A stretch of DNA of 42,076 nucleotides, taken from Pseudomonadota bacterium. Its GTDB lineage: Bacteria > Pseudomonadota > Gammaproteobacteria > Burkholderiales > Thiobacillaceae. The stretch lies in NCBI GenBank assembly GCA_021783275.1, contig JAJXUA010000007.1:1-42076 (forward strand). Reading direction: 5' to 3'. Within the stretch, counting starts at the first letter, position 1, and the number at the start of each line of letters is the position of its first letter. This document shows positions 1 to 7,861 of the stretch, piece by piece. The position numbers and the translations under genes are program-made. The notes under the pieces are model-generated. The model was not told the DNA's origin, did not search any database, and saw only the letters and a list, made by a program, of their open reading frames with translations.

Positions 1-2
1 CC

Positions 3-1265
3 CACCATGAAGCCAACGAAATCCTCGATGCGCAGCTGGTTCAGGTGGCGAACACGCTGCTGTCGATTGCGTCGGCGGGGGAGATGGCGCATTACGCTAC
101 TCGATTGAATCGGGATCCACATCACTACACCGTGCCCACCGTGTTTGAAATCTGGCATGGGCCACCCACCGACCGGCAACGTCTGGCCGCATCTCCCGGA
201 CACCCGGGATTCGGATTGCCACCGAACCCGGGACACAGTGAGCGCACCGCAGGCGGCAGGCGCTGGCGTCTGTATACCCTCGAACAGCGTCCCTCCGGAT
301 ATCGGGTGGTGGTGGCACAGAAACAGTCTGCACGTGCCCGCATGGCGCGTGAAACCAGCCTGGTATTGTTGTTGCCCACGCTGTTGGCGCTGCCGCTCTT
401 TGCGTGGGCCGTCAGCCGTGTCGTCAGCAAGACCCTGCAACCGGTTGACCGCCTGGCGCGCGAAGTGCAGGCACTCGATACGCAGGCTTTGACCTCACTC
501 GATACGACCATGCCCCTGCCCGGTGAAATCGAGCCGCTGCGGTTCGCCATGAACACGCTCATCCAGCGCATCAATGTTGCCCTGGACGCGGAGCGACGAT
601 TCACCGCCGATGCCGCACACGAATTACGCACCCCGCTGGCGGCGTTGAAAGTGCAGGCCCAGGTTGCACAGCGCGCGCAGAACGCCGAGATCCAGCAGCA
701 TGCCCTGAACCAGGTTTTGTCCGGCGTCAACCGGATGACCCACCTGGTCGAGCAATTGCTGACGCTGGCGCGCATCGATCCCGCACACCCGGCGATGGTG
801 CACACGTCGTGTGATGCGACGGCACGGCTGGCTGAATGCTGTGCCGGGTTTGCCGAGTCCGCAATCGCGTCCGGCCAGACACTCGTCTCCGATCTCGCCC
901 CTGACTGCAAGCTTGCCCTGGAACCCGTCTGGCTCGATATCGCCGCACGCAACCTCATCGACAACGCACTGCGCTACGCCGGCCCCGGTGCCCGCGTTGA
1001 AGTCCGGCTGTGGCAGGATTCCTCGCATTGCACGCTGAGCGTGCGGGACAATGGCCCCGGCATGTCAGCCGCAGAACGCAGCACGCTGACGGCCCGCTTC
1101 GCGCGCGGCGAAGCCGATGCAGAAGGCTGCGGGCTGGGACTTTCCATCGTCGAGCGGATTGCCATGCTGGCCCATGCCCGGCTGGAAATCCGCGATGGAC
1201 TGCCACGCGCTGACGGCGTGGGGCTGGATGTCCAGCTTCGGTTTCCGCGGGCCACCGCTCCATGA
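3..1265 (+). CDS. QseC-like sensor histidine kinase, 5' end outside window
   Basis: Inner-membrane sensor kinase of a two-component system, cut by the window edge. The frame is open from base 3, so the GTG at 45 is not taken as the start; about 420 C-terminal residues are visible. The fragment opens with HHEANEILDAQL, typical of the QseC/PmrB-type periplasmic sensor region. It continues with a membrane helix around residues 119-138, a HAMP-like linker, the HisKA motif AHELRTPLAAL (phospho-accepting His near residue 206), an N box (NLIDNALRYA), a G1 box (DNGPGM) and a G2 box (GCGLGLSI). The stop overlaps the next gene's start as ATGA, so sensor and PAP2 phosphatase are probably co-translated. 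The signal sensed and the partner regulator, probably just upstream, cannot be seen. Confidence 0.93.
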   Translation, partial: HHEANEILDAQLVQVANTLLSIASAGEMAHYATRLNRDPHHYTVPTVFEIWHGPPTDRQRLAASPGHPGFGLPPNPGHSERTAGGRRWRLYTLEQRPSGYRVVVAQKQSARARMARETSLVLLLPTLLALPLFAWAVSRVVSKTLQPVDRLAREVQALDTQALTSLDTTMPLPGEIEPLRFAMNTLIQRINVALDAERRFTADAAHELRTPLAALKVQAQVAQRAQNAEIQQHALNQVLSGVNRMTHLVEQLLTLARIDPAHPAMVHTSCDATARLAECCAGFAESAIASGQTLVSDLAPDCKLALEPVWLDIAARNLIDNALRYAGPGARVEVRLWQDSSHCTLSVRDNGPGMSAAERSTLTARFARGEADAEGCGLGLSIVERIAMLAHARLEIRDGLPRADGVGLDVQLRFPRATAP

Positions 1266-1972
1266 CTCGCCGGGCATCCCGTCACGCACGGATGACGCTG
1301 GCTGTCTGGCCGACCCTGCTGGTGATCGGCCTGTTCATCAGCCTGCAATATGGCGGCCTCGACCTCCGTGTCGCCCATCTCTTCTATGACCCGGCGCTGG
1401 GACGTTTTCCCCTGCGCGACAATTTCTGGGCCAATCAGGTATTTCATGATGGTGCGCGCCAGGTGCTGGTCGGGCTGGCCCTGCTCATACTTGTCGCATG
1501 GGGCCTGTCCTGGCGGGTGCCTGCATTGCGCAGGCAGCGCGCCGCGCTGGCCTACCTTACGATCACCATCCTGCTTTCGATGCTGCTGGTCCAGCAGCTG
1601 AAAAGCTGGACGAACGTGGATTGCCCGTGGGATGTGGCCGGACTCGGCGGGCTGCGTCCGCACATCAATCTGTTCGCCGACAAACCCGACACGCTTCCGG
1701 CCGGACACTGTTTTCCGGGCGGCCACAGTTCAGGGGGATTTGCCTTGCTGGCATTGTATTTTGTGGGCGGCGTACATCGCGCCCGGCGCTGGCCCATGCT
1801 GCTACCGGGACTGCTGACGGGCAGCGTCTTCGCGGTCGATCAATGGGCACGCGGTGCACATTTCCCGTCGCACGACCTGGCTTCGGCGTATCTGTGCTGG
1901 ATGGTCGCACTGGGCATGGCCACGCTGTTCGAGCGCCTCGGCCATCCGCCGCAGTTCAAGCCTCCTGCCTAA
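1262..1972 (+). CDS. PAP2-family membrane phosphatase
   Basis: Predicted integral-membrane phosphatase of the PAP2/acid phosphatase superfamily, 236 residues with about five or six hydrophobic segments. The three superfamily motifs appear in a divergent form: KSWTNVDCPW (residues 114-123), PGGHSSG (152-158) and RGAHFPSHD (197-205). The CPW in motif 1 and the SH where most PAP2 enzymes have an Asp suggest a distinct subfamily; I recall similar 'NxDCPWD' proteins in proteobacteria. Such enzymes remove phosphate from lipid substrates such as undecaprenyl pyrophosphate or lipid A. The ATGA overlap with the sensor kinase suggests a link to envelope sensing, but the substrate is inferred only. Its TAA overlaps the convergent neighbour's stop by four bases. 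Confidence 0.88.
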   Translation: MTRRASRHARMTLAVWPTLLVIGLFISLQYGGLDLRVAHLFYDPALGRFPLRDNFWANQVFHDGARQVLVGLALLILVAWGLSWRVPALRRQRAALAYLTITILLSMLLVQQLKSWTNVDCPWDVAGLGGLRPHINLFADKPDTLPAGHCFPGGHSSGGFALLALYFVGGVHRARRWPMLLPGLLTGSVFAVDQWARGAHFPSHDLASAYLCWMVALGMATLFERLGHPPQFKPPA

Positions 1973-2415
1973 CTGCGCCGCTTGCGCGGTTCGTAATGCA
2001 CCACCGCGCGCATGATTTCTGAATACGGGAATGCGGGGTGGCTGCCAAACCGGGCGAGCGCCTGTTGCACCGTCTCGGCCACATCGGTCAACGCATCGCC
2101 CGCGTTGCCCTGCGCGGCGGCAAGCCCCCGCACCCCCCCGCACTGGGCGCGGATTTCCTTGCCAAACGGCCAAGGGTCATCAGGATTAATCTTCAGCGCA
2201 AACTGCGCGTTGTCGTGCAGGGCCTGATAAAAAATCAGGCAGTCCGCGCGTGCCGTCGCATCGCCACAGGCGATGGCTTCGCGTTCAGCGAGGTTGAGTT
2301 TGCGCGAGCGCGCGCAATTGACGCAGCGCGACAGCAGCGCGCGCTCGAACGGACAGCTGTGTTCGATGTAGGCCTTGCGTGCCAGCTTGTAGGCATCTTC
2401 GTTGTATTCAGCCAT
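1969..2415 (-). CDS. conserved cysteine-containing protein of unknown function
   Basis: Soluble protein of 148 residues without signal peptide or membrane segment. Six cysteines cluster in the first two thirds: Cys21, Cys31, Cys34, Cys50 and Cys59 (SCPFERALLSRCVNC, then AIACGDATARADC), with one more near residue 92. The spacing could bind a metal or an Fe-S cluster, but this is inference. The text around NLAEREAIAC looks like a conserved small-protein family I have seen in beta- and gammaproteobacteria but cannot name. It is the third gene in line after secA and a 75-residue protein, with a 55-nt gap before it. The gene contains a run of seven C on the plus strand (2133-2139). No clear Shine-Dalgarno precedes the ATG. 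Confidence 0.7.
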   Translation of the reverse strand: MAEYNEDAYKLARKAYIEHSCPFERALLSRCVNCARSRKLNLAEREAIACGDATARADCLIFYQALHDNAQFALKINPDDPWPFGKEIRAQCGGVRGLAAAQGNAGDALTDVAETVQQALARFGSHPAFPYSEIMRAVVHYEPRKRRS

Positions 2416-2470
2416 GTGGATTCAGGAAACCCATCCCGCTATCGTCCTGCTCGGCGATTCGGGGCGTGGC

Positions 2471-2698
2471 TTACCAGTCGTCACCCGACAGGGTTTTTTC
2501 CAGCACGCGCTCGGCAGTCAGGGCCTCCTGCGCGGCGATCTCATCTTCGGCAAAAATCATTTTGTACTTGTCGCCGCTTTTGGGGTCGAGCGTCTTGCGC
2601 AATGCGTTGGTGTGCGCCTTGGCTTCCTTGAAGCTCGCCCATTCGCCCTGCTTTTCCAGCACCTTGAACATTCCCATCCGGAATACGTAATAGGGCAT
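2471..2698 (-). CDS. small conserved protein directly downstream of secA
   Basis: A 75-residue soluble, charged protein ending in LSGDDW. A good ribosome binding site (AGGAG, 7 nt before the ATG) lies within the nine bases that separate it from the secA stop, so it is very likely translated from the secA mRNA. I recognise the general sequence type (a short protein beginning MPYYVFRMGMFKVLE) as conserved next to secA in betaproteobacteria, but know no assigned function. It shows no motif, cysteine pair or membrane segment. Codon use matches secA, which supports a real gene. A role connected with SecA is suggested only by position. Confidence 0.75.
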   Translation of the reverse strand: MPYYVFRMGMFKVLEKQGEWASFKEAKAHTNALRKTLDPKSGDKYKMIFAEDEIAAQEALTAERVLEKTLSGDDW

Positions 2699-2707
2699 GA
2701 CAGTCTC

Positions 2708-5434
2708 CTAGTTCAACTTGCCGTGGCACTGCTTATATTTTTTGCCGGAACCGCAGGGGCAGGGATCGTTGCGCCCCACTTTCGGCAGACCCGCGCTTGC
2801 GTCCGCCCCGGCTTCGGCAGCGGCAAAGTCTTCCGCTTCATCATAGCCCGCGTGCTGATACTGCACGTTCACCGGCTCGGGAGGCGGCTCGACGGCAGCC
2901 ACGTCTTCGGGTGCACGCACCTTGACGGTGGTGGTGATCTGGGTGACTTCGGCCTTGATCGCGGTGAGCATGGCGGAGAACAGCTCGAAAGCTTCGCGCT
3001 TGTATTCCTGCTTGGGCTGCTTCTGCGCATAGCCGCGCAAATGGATGCCCTGGCGCAAATGATCGAGCGCGGACAAATGCTCGCGCCAGTGGGTATCCAT
3101 GCTTTGCAGCATGACCGAACGCTCGAACTGGTGCAGGCCCTCGGCACCCACCAGCGCTTCCTTGTCTTTGTACAACGTGTCGGCGGCTTCGCAGATGCGG
3201 GTACGCAAACCCGCTTCGTCCAGCGTCTTGTCCTCATCCAGCCACTGCTGCAGCGGCAGTTCCAGGCTGTACTGCGCCGCCAGCAATTTTTCCAGCCCCG
3301 GCACATCCCACTGTTCGTCCATGCTGTCGGGCGCAATGTGCAAATTGATCGATTCGTTCAGCACATCGTCACGCATGGCGCGGATGGTGTCGGCAATGTC
3401 GCCGCTGGCGAGCAGTTCGTTGCGCTGCTCGTAGATGACCTTGCGCTGGTCGTTCGACACGTCGTCGTATTCGAGCAGCTGTTTGCGGATGTCGAAGTTG
3501 CGCTGCTCGACCTTGCGCTGGGCGTTTTCGATCGCGCGCGTCACCCACGGGTGCTCGATGGCTTCGCCTTCGGGCATTTTCAGGCGGTTCATGATCGCGG
3601 CCACGCGGTCGGACGCAAAAATGCGCAGCAGCGGATCTTCCAGCGACAGGAAGAAGCGGCTGGAACCGGGATCGCCCTGGCGACCGGAACGGCCACGCAG
3701 CTGATTATCCACACGACGCGACTCGTGACGTTCGGTGCCGATGATATGCAGGCCGCCGGCCGCCAGTACCGCGTCATGGCGCACCTGCCAGTCAGCCTTG
3801 AGCGCCTGTGTCCGGGCGTCTTTCTCGGCTTCGGACAGCGTCTCGTCGAGGCGAATCGCATCCAGCTCTTTCTGGATGCTGCCGCCCAGCACAATGTCGG
3901 TACCGCGCCCCGCCATATTGGTGGCGATGGTGATGCCGCCGGACATCCCCGCCTGCGCGATGACCTCGGCTTCCCGCGCATGCTGTTTGGCGTTGAGCAC
4001 GTTATGCGGCAATCCGGCTTTTTTCAGCTCGGCCGCCAGATGTTCGTTGGCTTCGATCGAGGTCGTACCCACCAGTACCGGCTGGCCATTGGCGTGGCGG
4101 GTGCGGATGTCATTGATCACCGCCTGGTCACGTTCGGCCGCGGTGCGGTAGACCTGGTCGTGTTCGTCTTTGCGGATCATCGGTCGGTGGGTCGGGATCA
4201 CCACGGTTTCCAGGCCGTAGATGCTCTGGAATTCGAACGCTTCGGTGTCGGCCGTACCGGTCATGCCCGAAAGTTTTTCGTACATGCGGAAATAATTCTG
4301 GAAGGTGATCGACGCCAGCGTCTGGTTTTCTTTCTGGATCGCCACGCCTTCCTTGGCTTCCACCGCCTGATGCAGGCCCTCCGACCAGCGGCGGCCGGTC
4401 ATCATGCGACCGGTGAATTCATCGACGATCACCACTTCGTTGTTCTGCACCACGTAATGCTGATCCTTGAAGAACAGCGCGTGGGCGCGCAGCGCGGCAT
4501 ACACGTGATGCATCAGCATGATGTTGGCGGCGTCGTAGAGGCTGCCGCCTTCGGGCAGCAGGCCCATTTCGGTCAGCAGCGCCTCGATTTTTTCGTGGCC
4601 CGACTCTGACAGCAGCACCTGCCGGGCTTTCTCATCGACCGAATAATCGCCTTCGCTTTCTTCGTCTTTTTGCCGCGCAAGCTTGGGGGGTATGAGGTTG
4701 ATCTGCTGGTAGAGCGCGGTATTTTCTTCCGACTGGCCGGAAATGATCAGCGGCGTGCGCGCTTCGTCGATCAGGATCGAATCCACTTCGTCGATGATGC
4801 CAAACGCGAGTGGGCGCTGCACCTTGTCGGCCAGCTGGTAGACCATGTTGTCGCGCAGATAATCAAAGCCGTATTCGTTGTTGGTGCCGTAGGTAATGTC
4901 GGCGGCGTAAGCGGCCTGCTTTTCGGCGTGCGGCATCTGCGACAGGTTGATGCCCGTGGTCAGCCCCAGAAACCCGTATAGCCGCCCCATCCATTCGGCG
5001 TCACGCCGTGCCAGGTAATCGTTTACCGTCACCACGTGCACGCCCTGGCCGGTCAGGGCATTCAGGTAGGCGGGCAGGGTGGACATCAGCGTCTTGCCCT
5101 CGCCGGTGCGCATCTCGGCGATTTTGCCCGAATGCAGCACCATGCCGCCCACCATCTGCACGTCAAAGTGACGCATCCCCAGCGCACGCTTCGACGCTTC
5201 GCGCACCACGGCAAACGCCTCGGGCAGCAGTTGGTCGAGCGTGGCCTTGGTCTTGTCGGCACCCGCCTGTTGCAGGCGCGAGCGAAATTCCGTGGTCTTG
5301 GCGGCAAGCTCGGCGTCGGATAATTTTTCCATCGCCGGTTCCAGCGCATTGATCGCTTTCACCTTTTGCAGGTATTGTTTAACCAGCCGGTCATTACGAC
5401 TACCGAAGACTTTTTTGAACAGGGATTGCAGCAT
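2708..5434 (-). CDS. secA: SecA, preprotein translocase ATPase
   Basis: ATPase motor that drives unfolded preproteins through SecYEG across the inner membrane. With the start at [14 protein letters not shown] the protein has 908 residues, close to the usual 900; the frame is open 80 codons further upstream, but that stretch has no SecA character. Visible features are Walker A MRTGEGKT (108-115), the DEVD Walker B box, the helicase motif MAGRGTDI with a following [15 protein letters not shown], and the C-terminal zinc-binding tail [14 protein letters not shown] (Cys892, Cys894, Cys903, His904), which binds SecB and phospholipid. It is divergent from dciA across 122 nt and followed by a small co-translated gene. 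The usual neighbour lpxC lies about 6 kb away, beyond an accessory segment. Confidence 0.99.
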   Translation of the reverse strand: MLQSLFKKVFGSRNDRLVKQYLQKVKAINALEPAMEKLSDAELAAKTTEFRSRLQQAGADKTKATLDQLLPEAFAVVREASKRALGMRHFDVQMVGGMVLHSGKIAEMRTGEGKTLMSTLPAYLNALTGQGVHVVTVNDYLARRDAEWMGRLYGFLGLTTGINLSQMPHAEKQAAYAADITYGTNNEYGFDYLRDNMVYQLADKVQRPLAFGIIDEVDSILIDEARTPLIISGQSEENTALYQQINLIPPKLARQKDEESEGDYSVDEKARQVLLSESGHEKIEALLTEMGLLPEGGSLYDAANIMLMHHVYAALRAHALFFKDQHYVVQNNEVVIVDEFTGRMMTGRRWSEGLHQAVEAKEGVAIQKENQTLASITFQNYFRMYEKLSGMTGTADTEAFEFQSIYGLETVVIPTHRPMIRKDEHDQVYRTAAERDQAVINDIRTRHANGQPVLVGTTSIEANEHLAAELKKAGLPHNVLNAKQHAREAEVIAQAGMSGGITIATNMAGRGTDIVLGGSIQKELDAIRLDETLSEAEKDARTQALKADWQVRHDAVLAAGGLHIIGTERHESRRVDNQLRGRSGRQGDPGSSRFFLSLEDPLLRIFASDRVAAIMNRLKMPEGEAIEHPWVTRAIENAQRKVEQRNFDIRKQLLEYDDVSNDQRKVIYEQRNELLASGDIADTIRAMRDDVLNESINLHIAPDSMDEQWDVPGLEKLLAAQYSLELPLQQWLDEDKTLDEAGLRTRICEAADTLYKDKEALVGAEGLHQFERSVMLQSMDTHWREHLSALDHLRQGIHLRGYAQKQPKQEYKREAFELFSAMLTAIKAEVTQITTTVKVRAPEDVAAVEPPPEPVNVQYQHAGYDEAEDFAAAEAGADASAGLPKVGRNDPCPCGSGKKYKQCHGKLN

Positions 5435-5509
5435 GAGAAGTCCGAAATGTCCGCAGAACGCGGTAAATCCTTGAATTTTAACATAGCGACCCCGGCTTCC
5501 CGTGACGCC

Positions 5510-5560
5510 ATGAAGACAGCATTCCGAGCCTGCCGACGCGGCAAGGTTCCACCGCCATGA
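5510..5560 (+). other. possible 16-codon leader ORF ahead of dciA
   Basis: A short reading frame, [16 protein letters not shown], ends in three prolines, and its TGA overlaps the dciA ATG as ATGA. Consecutive prolines stall ribosomes that lack EF-P, so the frame could couple or modulate translation of dciA. There is no good Shine-Dalgarno before its ATG and the frame is open further upstream, so it may be chance. Seen: the frame, the PPP end and the overlap. Inferred: any regulatory role. Confidence 0.25.
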
Positions 5561-5991
5561 GCCCTTCCAGCCTGGCCGACCTGCTGGCCGACCAGCTACC
5601 GCATGGGCTGATGGTGCGCGCGCAGGCGTTGCTGCGCCTGCAATCGGCGCTCGACCGTGCCCTGCCTGCCACACTGGTAGGGCAGGTGCGCGTCGTCCAG
5701 CTCGATCACGACACCCTCAGCCTGGCATGCGCCAACGGTGCCGCCGCCAGCCGCCTGCGCCATCAGACCGACACCCTGATCGCCAGCCTGTCGGCCCGGA
5801 ACATCAGCCTTGCCCGCATCCATGTCAGCGTCAACCCCGAGCTGCAGGCGCGCTATGTTCATCCCGTGGAAAAAAATGGCCTGCCTGCGTCCGCTCTGGC
5901 CGGACTGGCAAATTTAAACGCCGATATGGAAGCAGGGCCGCTGAAAGAAGCCCTTCAGCGCCTGCTGGCACATCACCAGGGTGGAAGCTGA
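5557..5991 (+). CDS. dciA: DciA/DUF721 family protein, probable replicative helicase loader
   Basis: A 144-residue protein of the DUF721 (DciA) family. Members assist loading of the replicative helicase DnaB in bacteria that lack DnaC or DnaI; the role here is by family. The DUF721 core spans about residues 20-95, with the typical progression [35 protein letters not shown] and IHVSVNP, and a less conserved helical tail. In many betaproteobacteria a DUF721 gene sits between lpxC and secA; here it is still divergent from secA, but lpxC has been separated from it. The start ATG overlaps the stop of a possible Pro-rich leader. It converges on the gene at 6017-6490, with only 25 nt between the two stop codons. 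Confidence 0.85.
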   Translation: MSPSSLADLLADQLPHGLMVRAQALLRLQSALDRALPATLVGQVRVVQLDHDTLSLACANGAAASRLRHQTDTLIASLSARNISLARIHVSVNPELQARYVHPVEKNGLPASALAGLANLNADMEAGPLKEALQRLLAHHQGGS

Positions 5992-6016
5992 ACCGGCTCT
6001 ACGGTTCGCGGGGAGA

Positions 6017-6490
6017 CTAAACCGCGCGCGCCATGCGGCTGCGCTTGGCGCGGCCAGTCGGTGGCATGACACCCGGCAATGTGCAAGCGTGAACATGGCG
6101 ACGCCCCACCGCCATCTGGATCATGGCCTGTGCGTGCACCACAAAATGCGTCAGCGCATCACATTTGTCGCGGCTGGCGCAGCACCGGTCTTCAATCAGG
6201 CGTGACACCGTCACCGCCAGTGCATCACAGGCATCCACCAGGCGAAGCAATTCAGCATCCATCGCGCATTCGCGTAGCCGCAGCAGCGCCAGCGCATACG
6301 CCGTAATGCCTTCGTGGGTCAATGTATCCGGGCAGGTAAAACAGGTGGTTGAAACCAGCGCTCCCATGCCGTCCAGCGCCTCGATGGCTGCCGTGACCCG
6401 ATTGGCAGACGGATCGCGCGGGCTTTCCCGGCGTACCGGCAACGCCGTATCGATCCGGTATCGGGCATACAGGTTTTGTGTTGTACGCAT
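6017..6490 (-). CDS. hypothetical helical protein with several His and Cys
   Basis: Unrecognised soluble protein of 157 residues. The start MRTTQNLYARYR is chosen because GGGAG lies 8 nt upstream; a longer frame adds seven residues without a ribosome binding site. The middle is predicted helical and carries a TTCFTCP motif, ECAMD, DACDALA and a CC pair (EDRCCASRDKCDALTHF), followed by His-containing segments. Possibilities are a small helical-bundle regulator or a metal-binding protein; nothing visible decides. It has no signal peptide or membrane segment. It is monocistronic, convergent with dciA, and begins the accessory stretch that interrupts the lpxC-secA neighbourhood. Upstream of it lies a repeat-like intergenic segment. 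Confidence 0.6.
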   Translation of the reverse strand: MRTTQNLYARYRIDTALPVRRESPRDPSANRVTAAIEALDGMGALVSTTCFTCPDTLTHEGITAYALALLRLRECAMDAELLRLVDACDALAVTVSRLIEDRCCASRDKCDALTHFVVHAQAMIQMAVGRRHVHACTLPGVMPPTGRAKRSRMARAV

Positions 6491-6524
6491 GGCAGCGCTC
6501 CCGTTGAACAAAGCCGCCAGTAAA

Positions 6525-6640
6525 TAGGGGACCAGTCGGCAGACCTTGTAACGACAGGCACAGGCAGGACTTTAATTTTTGTACCCACCAGAAATGGGTT
6601 ATTTGTACCTGGCTCAAAGCCATACGCCGAACCGGCACGC
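6525..6640. repeat. repeat-like intergenic segment, possible element remnant
   Basis: Non-coding stretch with a small hairpin (ACCCA, seven bases, TGGGT) flanked by direct copies of TTTGTACC, and lower GC than the surroundings. The segment GGGGACCAGTCGGCAGACC next to it reminds me of intergenic sequences that accompany REP-associated transposases in betaproteobacteria. No transposase is present in the window and no second copy was seen, so it is a candidate only. The rest of the gap, to 6756, shows nothing clear. Confidence 0.3.
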
Positions 6641-6756
6641 GAAATAAATTCGCCGCCGGCCTTTAATCCGCGCACTTGCCACGCACGATCAGCACTTGGC
6701 CGAAATGAAAGAAGCGCGCATAGCTCCGTCCCGGCAGATACGCCCCGTGCACTGGC

Positions 6757-7083
6757 TCAGCGCACCGGCGGATTGGAGCGCTGCCAGATTTTCAGCAGCA
6801 GGATGATTGCTGCAGGCACGTGTACCAGTCCGAACGCCGACAAAAAAATCAGCGTCTGCATGGTGGGACTCATGGCGTCGCCGATTCTTGCCAGGGTCGT
6901 CCAGCCGAATCCAAGCCCGACCCCCGCAAGCACCATGCGCCCAACCCAAGCCTGATTGCGGCTCGCGGTGAGGCTGCGCAACCGGATTTGAGTGTAGATG
7001 GCCGCGGCAAGGGTGATCGTCACCATCAGCAGAAGGGAAAACCATGCTATGGCTGGCCTCCTTTCAATGAACAAAATGAACAC
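6757..7083 (-). CDS. small membrane protein of unknown function
   Basis: Predicted inner-membrane protein with three hydrophobic segments (about residues 11-31, 47-62 and 77-98) and a basic C-terminus (KIWQRSNPPVR). I do not recognise the family. The start is doubtful. The longest frame begins at a GTG without ribosome binding site, while a very strong AAAGGAGG (7057-7064) lies inside it. That site is followed at 6 nt by an in-frame ATA (7050-7048) and at 11 nt by an ATG (7045) in another frame, whose product does not look like a protein. The next in-frame ATG is at 7026. Either a non-standard start is used or a small indel has broken the original start. Confidence 0.55.
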   Translation of the reverse strand: MFILFIERRPAIAWFSLLLMVTITLAAAIYTQIRLRSLTASRNQAWVGRMVLAGVGLGFGWTTLARIGDAMSPTMQTLIFLSAFGLVHVPAAIILLLKIWQRSNPPVR

Positions 7084-7215
7084 AACGCCGAATCGTGTTG
7101 ACGCGGCGGTGTACGCACCCAGGGGATGCTTGCCTCACCCCCATGTCGCAGGTCTGTTTGCGTCGATCACGCGCCACTTTGTGGCCCGCAATACTGCCTG
7201 CGATGGCTGACGCAA

Positions 7216-7542
7216 TCAGCGGTGGGTGTCGGTCCAGCCGTAACTCAGCTGCGGTGCGGCTTGAATGAAGTCATACGTGACAGCCGCAGTCGAATGATCA
7301 AAGTTGTAGCCGGCGCCGAGTTCGAGCCCGATTTTGCGCTCGGCCCACGGGAAAAGTGAGACACCGGCCACACCCACACCTTCGTTATCTTCATCGGAAG
7401 TCAGGGCCTTCGCGGAAAAACCCAGATTGCTCATTGAGCTTTTACCGTTCAGGCTGTAGCTCAGCCCCAGACTGTAGCCTGCGTCGGCATGGGCACTAAA
7501 GGCAAAAACACTTAAGGCGGTCGCTAAGAGCGTTTTCTTCAT
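7216..7542 (-). CDS. small exported protein, possible outer-membrane barrel fragment
   Basis: A 108-residue protein with a clear signal peptide (MKKTLLATALSVFAFSAHA, cleavage probably before DAGYS). The mature part alternates short polar and aromatic/hydrophobic stretches (GYSLGLSYSLNG, GLELGAGYNF, APQLSYGW), a pattern typical of beta-barrel or porin-like strands, although about 90 residues allow only four to six strands. It could be a small periplasmic or outer-membrane protein or a shortened barrel. AAGGA about 8 nt before the ATG supports the start. It stands alone, with 132 nt to the gene at its 3' side and 319 nt upstream. Function unknown. Confidence 0.6.
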   Translation of the reverse strand: MKKTLLATALSVFAFSAHADAGYSLGLSYSLNGKSSMSNLGFSAKALTSDEDNEGVGVAGVSLFPWAERKIGLELGAGYNFDHSTAAVTYDFIQAAPQLSYGWTDTHR

Positions 7543-7861
7543 GGGAGCATTCCTTCTTCAAATTGGAAAATGGCTTTCGCGATATTTGCGCAAGCATGGT
7601 TCCAAAGCCGCGCCCGGTTCGCGGACCGAGTCACGCGAGACAAGCGGAAGGGATGAACATCTCCTCAATACAAACCCTGTATCCCCTCTCTTTTCGGCTT
7701 TGGTGGAGAAAGTGTGGATGAGCGCCCGACCCTGCGCTGTCGCAAGTGGCCGATTGATGCGTAGGAAAACACCGATCTATCGTCGTCATCGTCGGACAAT
7801 TCAGCGACATCGCCGCGTGTTCCCGAGATAACTCCTTAAGCGTGTATTTGCCCGCTATGAA
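7543..7861. other. intergenic stretch without recognisable gene
   Basis: This 319-bp gap separates the small exported-protein gene from the 3' end of the c-di-GMP protein gene. It must contain the promoter for the former, but I see no convincing -35/-10 pair. A 96-codon frame on the plus strand is rich in Arg and Ser, has no ribosome binding site and looks random. No hairpin terminator stands out. Confidence 0.5.

Noticed and set aside
2402-4609. A 735-codon open frame on the plus strand opposite secA
   Set aside because: It is fully antisense to secA, rich in His, Arg and Phe as expected from the reverse complement of GC-rich codons, has no ribosome binding site and no recognisable domain.
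6525-6640. Full insertion sequence at the repeat-like segment
   Set aside because: No transposase frame, terminal inverted repeats or target duplication could be seen.
6689-7045. A 118-codon frame whose ATG lies 11 nt after the strong AAAGGAGG
   Set aside because: The product is His/Arg/Gly-rich and looks like an out-of-frame reading of the membrane protein; the membrane frame has the coherent hydrophobic pattern.
7541-7831. A 96-codon plus-strand frame in the gap before the c-di-GMP gene
   Set aside because: Arg/Ser-rich without domain or signal, no Shine-Dalgarno, and it overlaps the start of the minus-strand exported-protein gene.
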